Shown here: piece after piece, positions 61,612 to 64,000 of the stretch
How positions within the stretch are numbered: the first letter of the stretch is position 1
Layout of the letters: each line of letters begins with the position of its first letter
Source: Actinomyces lilanjuaniae
GTDB taxonomy: Bacteria; Actinomycetota; Actinomycetes; Actinomycetales; Actinomycetaceae
DNA length: 64,000 nt
Reading direction: 5' to 3'
Assembly (NCBI RefSeq): GCF_003606385.1
Contig: NZ_CP032514.1
Location: 992,001 to 1,056,000 of the forward strand
The notes under the pieces: model-generated
Databases searched by the model: none
What the model was told of the DNA's origin: nothing
Seen by the model: only the letters and a program-made list of their open reading frames with translations
Made by a program: the position numbers and the translations under genes

Positions 61612-62628
61612 ATGGTGGCTACCCGTGCCGACGTCGCCAGAAGGGCTGGCGTCTCACCGTCCACGGTCACCTACGTCCTCACCGGTGAGCGCCCCACCCG
61701 TAGGCAGACTCGTGAGCGCGTCATGCGGGCGGTGCGTGAGCTCGGATACCAGCCCAACACGGCCGCGCGGTCGCTGGCCTCCCGCGTCCCCCGCTCGGTC
61801 GGGGTTCTCTTCCGTATGGAGCGGGCCGGCATCGACCTGTCGGACCTGGACTACGTGGACGGGGTGCGCTCGCGGCTGGAGTCCGAGGGCATCCAGGTCT
61901 CGGTGCCGGTGCTCCACCGTGACAGCCTCCTGGGTTCCCTGCGCGGCCTGGTGCGTTCCCAGACGCTGGACGCGGCTGTGCTCATGGACGTGACCGTGGG
62001 GGACGAGCGGGAGCGGATGCTGCTGGACGAGGAGATGCCCACCGTCCTCATCGGCACCTCCCGGCAGGAGGGCGGGGCCCCGAGCGTGGACGCTGACTTT
62101 GAGCAGATGGCTGAGCTGACCGTGAGCCACCTGGCGGGCCTGGGGCACCGACGCCTGGTGTTCCTCATGCGCGGTGACAAGACGCAGAAGGCTAACGCCT
62201 ACCAGGCCCAGCGCCGTGCCCTGCGCCAGGCGGCGCGACGCCGGGGCCTGTTCCACCTGGAGGTTCCTGTGCCTGAGAACGTGGCGCAGGGGCTGCGGGT
62301 CCTGGACAATGACACGCTGGTGGAGGGGTGCACCGCAGTGGTGTCGAATAACCCGGAGGCGATGGGTGGCCTTGTTGCCGCGGCGCTGGCGCGCGGGCTG
62401 AGCATCCCTGAGGGCTTCTCCCTCATCAGCCTGGGGGCGACGGGGTTCCGGGACGTCCAGGAGAGACTGGTTAGCGAGGTCAGCGTGGACCGCGCGGCCA
62501 TGGGCTGTGCTGCCGGGGACCTCATGGTGCGCGTCAGCGCCGAACCGACCTTCTGCGAGCACACCCTCATGGACGGGATTCTCTATGACCACGGCTCGAC
62601 GGCGCCCCCGTGGCCCCGGCGGGGCTGA
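61612..62628 (+). CDS. LacI-family transcriptional regulator
   Basis: The 338-residue protein has the N-terminal LacI helix-turn-helix and hinge (TRADVARRAGVSPSTVTYVL; then GYQPNTAARSLASR) and a periplasmic-binding-like sensor domain (VGVLFRMER, GHRRLVFLMRGDK, STVDRAAMG-like SEVSVDRAAMG). ATG 61612 follows GAGGAGG. It probably represses the importer and glucosidase genes through the palindrome at 56151-56162 and is released by an alpha-glucoside or its product. It lies 167 bp downstream of the glucosidase gene on the same strand. Confidence 0.92.
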   Translation: MVATRADVARRAGVSPSTVTYVLTGERPTRRQTRERVMRAVRELGYQPNTAARSLASRVPRSVGVLFRMERAGIDLSDLDYVDGVRSRLESEGIQVSVPVLHRDSLLGSLRGLVRSQTLDAAVLMDVTVGDERERMLLDEEMPTVLIGTSRQEGGAPSVDADFEQMAELTVSHLAGLGHRRLVFLMRGDKTQKANAYQAQRRALRQAARRRGLFHLEVPVPENVAQGLRVLDNDTLVEGCTAVVSNNPEAMGGLVAAALARGLSIPEGFSLISLGATGFRDVQERLVSEVSVDRAAMGCAAGDLMVRVSAEPTFCEHTLMDGILYDHGSTAPPWPRRG

Positions 62629-62695
62629 GGTGTGGTGGACCCTCTCGAGGATGGTGGGGCTGGGGCATCTCATCGGGTGAGGTCGGGGTCGGGTC

Positions 62696-64000
62696 TTAGC
62701 GGCCCAGGCCTCGGTTGCGTCGGTGTTTTCTGGTGGGGGTCTGGCGTGGGGTGGGGGGCTCCTGGGTTATTCGGGCGGCTCGGGCCTTGATGTCGGCCAG
62801 GACCTCCTCGGGGGTGATCTTGTGGCCCGGCCTGCCCGCCCGGGACGGCCTGGGGCCTGCCTGGGGCTGTGGCTGTGCTGGTGGCGTTCGTACGGCGGTG
62901 GTGGGCGGGTGGGGGAAGGAGGCCTCGCGCAGGCTGGCGGTGCGGGCGAGGTCGGTCCCGGTGGGTGCCTCGCGCCGGTCCTGGGCCACGTGGGACGCGA
63001 TCTTGGCCAAGACGTCCTCGCGGGTCAGCGGCCGCGACGGCTGACCTGGGGCGGCACCCGTCTGGGGCGGCTGGCCTGCACGGGGCTGGGCCGTCTGGGG
63101 CGGCCGGGTCGTGGCCGAGGGCGCGGGCTCTTGCGCGGGTGGTGGGTGCCAGGGTGGGTGGCCTGCGGCGATGGTGGCGGCGACGTGGCTGGGGGTCCAC
63201 GGCGGCCCCGGGGGCTGGTGGCAGCCCTCTGGGCCTGGGTGCGCGGCTCCAGGTGGGTGCGCCCGTGTCGCAGGTCCTGAGCCAGGTCGGGGGAGCCGGT
63301 GAGGACGGCGCGCACCAGCAGGCGCACCCGGGAACGCTGCTGCGGGGGACCTGGAGGGCGGCCTGCTCCAGGACCGCCACCATGGGCTTGTTCTGGCCGC
63401 CGATGGAGGAGTTGACCGCCCCGTGGCCCAGGGAGGGCCAGCCCCCGGCGGTGGTGGCGGGCTGGGAGGGGCCGAAGGTGACCTGGTCGGACTCGTGGAG
63501 CACCACCAGCGCCCGGTCCACCTCCCGCGTCGCGGCCCGCGCGTCCTCCCGGGAGAACCGGTGCACACGCCGCAGGTCGCCCACGACCTCCTTCATGAAG
63601 TTCTTGCGGGAGTCCCTGGTGGCCTTGGAGGTGGGCTGGCGGCCCTGGGCGCGGTAGGTGCGGATGCCCTCCAGCAGGCGCTCCGCCGACAGCAGGGACA
63701 GGGCCGAGAGCTGGCGGTCCAGCTGGCGGGTGAACTCGGAGGCCAGCTCCTGGGTGGCGGGCTGGTAGCCGGTGTGGAAGAACACCTCCACAGGCACCGC
63801 CGAGTGCCATGCCAGCGGACTGTCAGGCGCCGCCACCGACCCCTCCCACACCAGCACCGCCTGCCCACCAGCCCGCCCTGGGGTGAACATGTCAGAGGCC
63901 ACCAGGGCCGCGCCATCGCCGCCGCTGCTGTGGCCGGGGGCGGGGCCGGGCCGCCACCGGCCCCGCCGCCAGGGGTGGCGGGACCAGCAGCGGCGGTGGT
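62696..64000 (-). CDS. Ntox15-like (polymorphic toxin) protein, partial, two frame breaks
   Basis: The frame enters from beyond the window. A Pro/Gly-rich linker precedes a domain with QLSALSLLSAERLLEGIRTY, LVVLHESDQVTFG (a His-x-x-Asp motif) and GHGAVNSSIGGQNK. The HxxD plus VNSSIGxQ pattern matches polymorphic toxin type 15, whose members (Tde1-type) are DNases. Unlike usual toxins, about 200 Pro/Arg-rich residues follow, with two related motifs: LTREDVLAKIASHVAQ and ITPEEVLADIKARAA. One base is missing in each of GGGGG 63344-63348 and GGGGG near 63210-63214. The stop lies at 62696-62698. No immunity gene is visible downstream. Confidence 0.68.

Noticed and set aside
1..64000. CRISPR arrays, insertion sequences with transposase, rRNA genes
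   Set aside because: I looked for regularly spaced repeats, transposase motifs and rRNA core sequences and saw none.

Overview
The window is strongly G+C-rich by eye, uses many GTG starts and GGAGG-type ribosome sites, and reads as a chromosomal segment of an Actinomyces-like actinobacterium. Supporting gene content: a compact tad/Flp pilus cluster, paired clpP1-clpP2 next to clpX, a standalone EIIB beside ptsI, an LPXTG-like (LARTG) surface protein, an M13 peptidase and a short actinobacterial chorismate mutase. No taxonomic marker was searched, so the genus is an inference.

Layout. 1-3 kb: gene end, DUF2625 protein, phosphotransferase, tag. 3.4-8.5 kb: tadA-tadB-tadC, Flp-like pilin, two TadE-like proteins and a TadG-like protein in one tight operon. 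9-10 kb: prfB. 10.1-14.3 kb: a carbohydrate or polyol locus on the minus strand (RbtT-type MFS permease, DeoR regulator, PfkB kinase, sugar-phosphate isomerase/epimerase) with a shared operator pattern of TGTCA boxes at 10-bp steps. 14.7-18 kb: ettA, then a decayed ABC transporter lying between two copies of a long palindrome. 18-24 kb: tesB-ptsI, a divergent EIIB and malQ. 24-29 kb: pepN, an LCP protein and the LARTG surface protein. 29-36 kb: M13 peptidase, rpiB, a Fpg/Nei glycosylase, cysE, cysK with a cysteine-rich leader peptide, and a YigZ protein. 36.8-40.5 kb: radical SAM enzyme plus methyltransferase, a toxin-antitoxin pair, tRNA-Pro, tRNA-Gly and rpmF. 40.8-46.1 kb: a lower-G+C block with an SdpI-like membrane protein, a possible peptide-precursor protein and an ABC exporter, followed by a secreted alpha/beta hydrolase. 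46.4-52 kb: tig, a cupin, clpP1-clpP2, clpX and chorismate mutase. 52-56 kb: two tandem long-chain acyl-CoA synthetases. 56-62.6 kb: an alpha-glucoside ABC importer, a GH13 alpha-glucosidase and a LacI regulator. 62.7-64 kb: an Ntox15-like toxin protein running off the window.

The most important technical point is that about twenty reading frames, many in conserved genes, are broken by one missing G or C, nearly always in a G/C run. Restoring the base gives a normal family protein each time. This looks like homopolymer undercalling in the consensus rather than gene decay. I therefore annotate these as whole genes and give the break positions. The decayed ABC ATPase at 17.2-17.7 kb is different, because its motifs carry substitutions.

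The best candidates for new biology are: (1) the SdpI-like / precursor-like / ABC exporter locus at 40.8-44.3 kb; (2) the Cys-rich leader peptide upstream of cysK; (3) the phased TGTCA operators with a probable leaderless isomerase mRNA; (4) the radical SAM-methyltransferase pair with no visible substrate; (5) the Ntox15-type protein with an unusual C-terminal tail; (6) two families of long intergenic palindromes.
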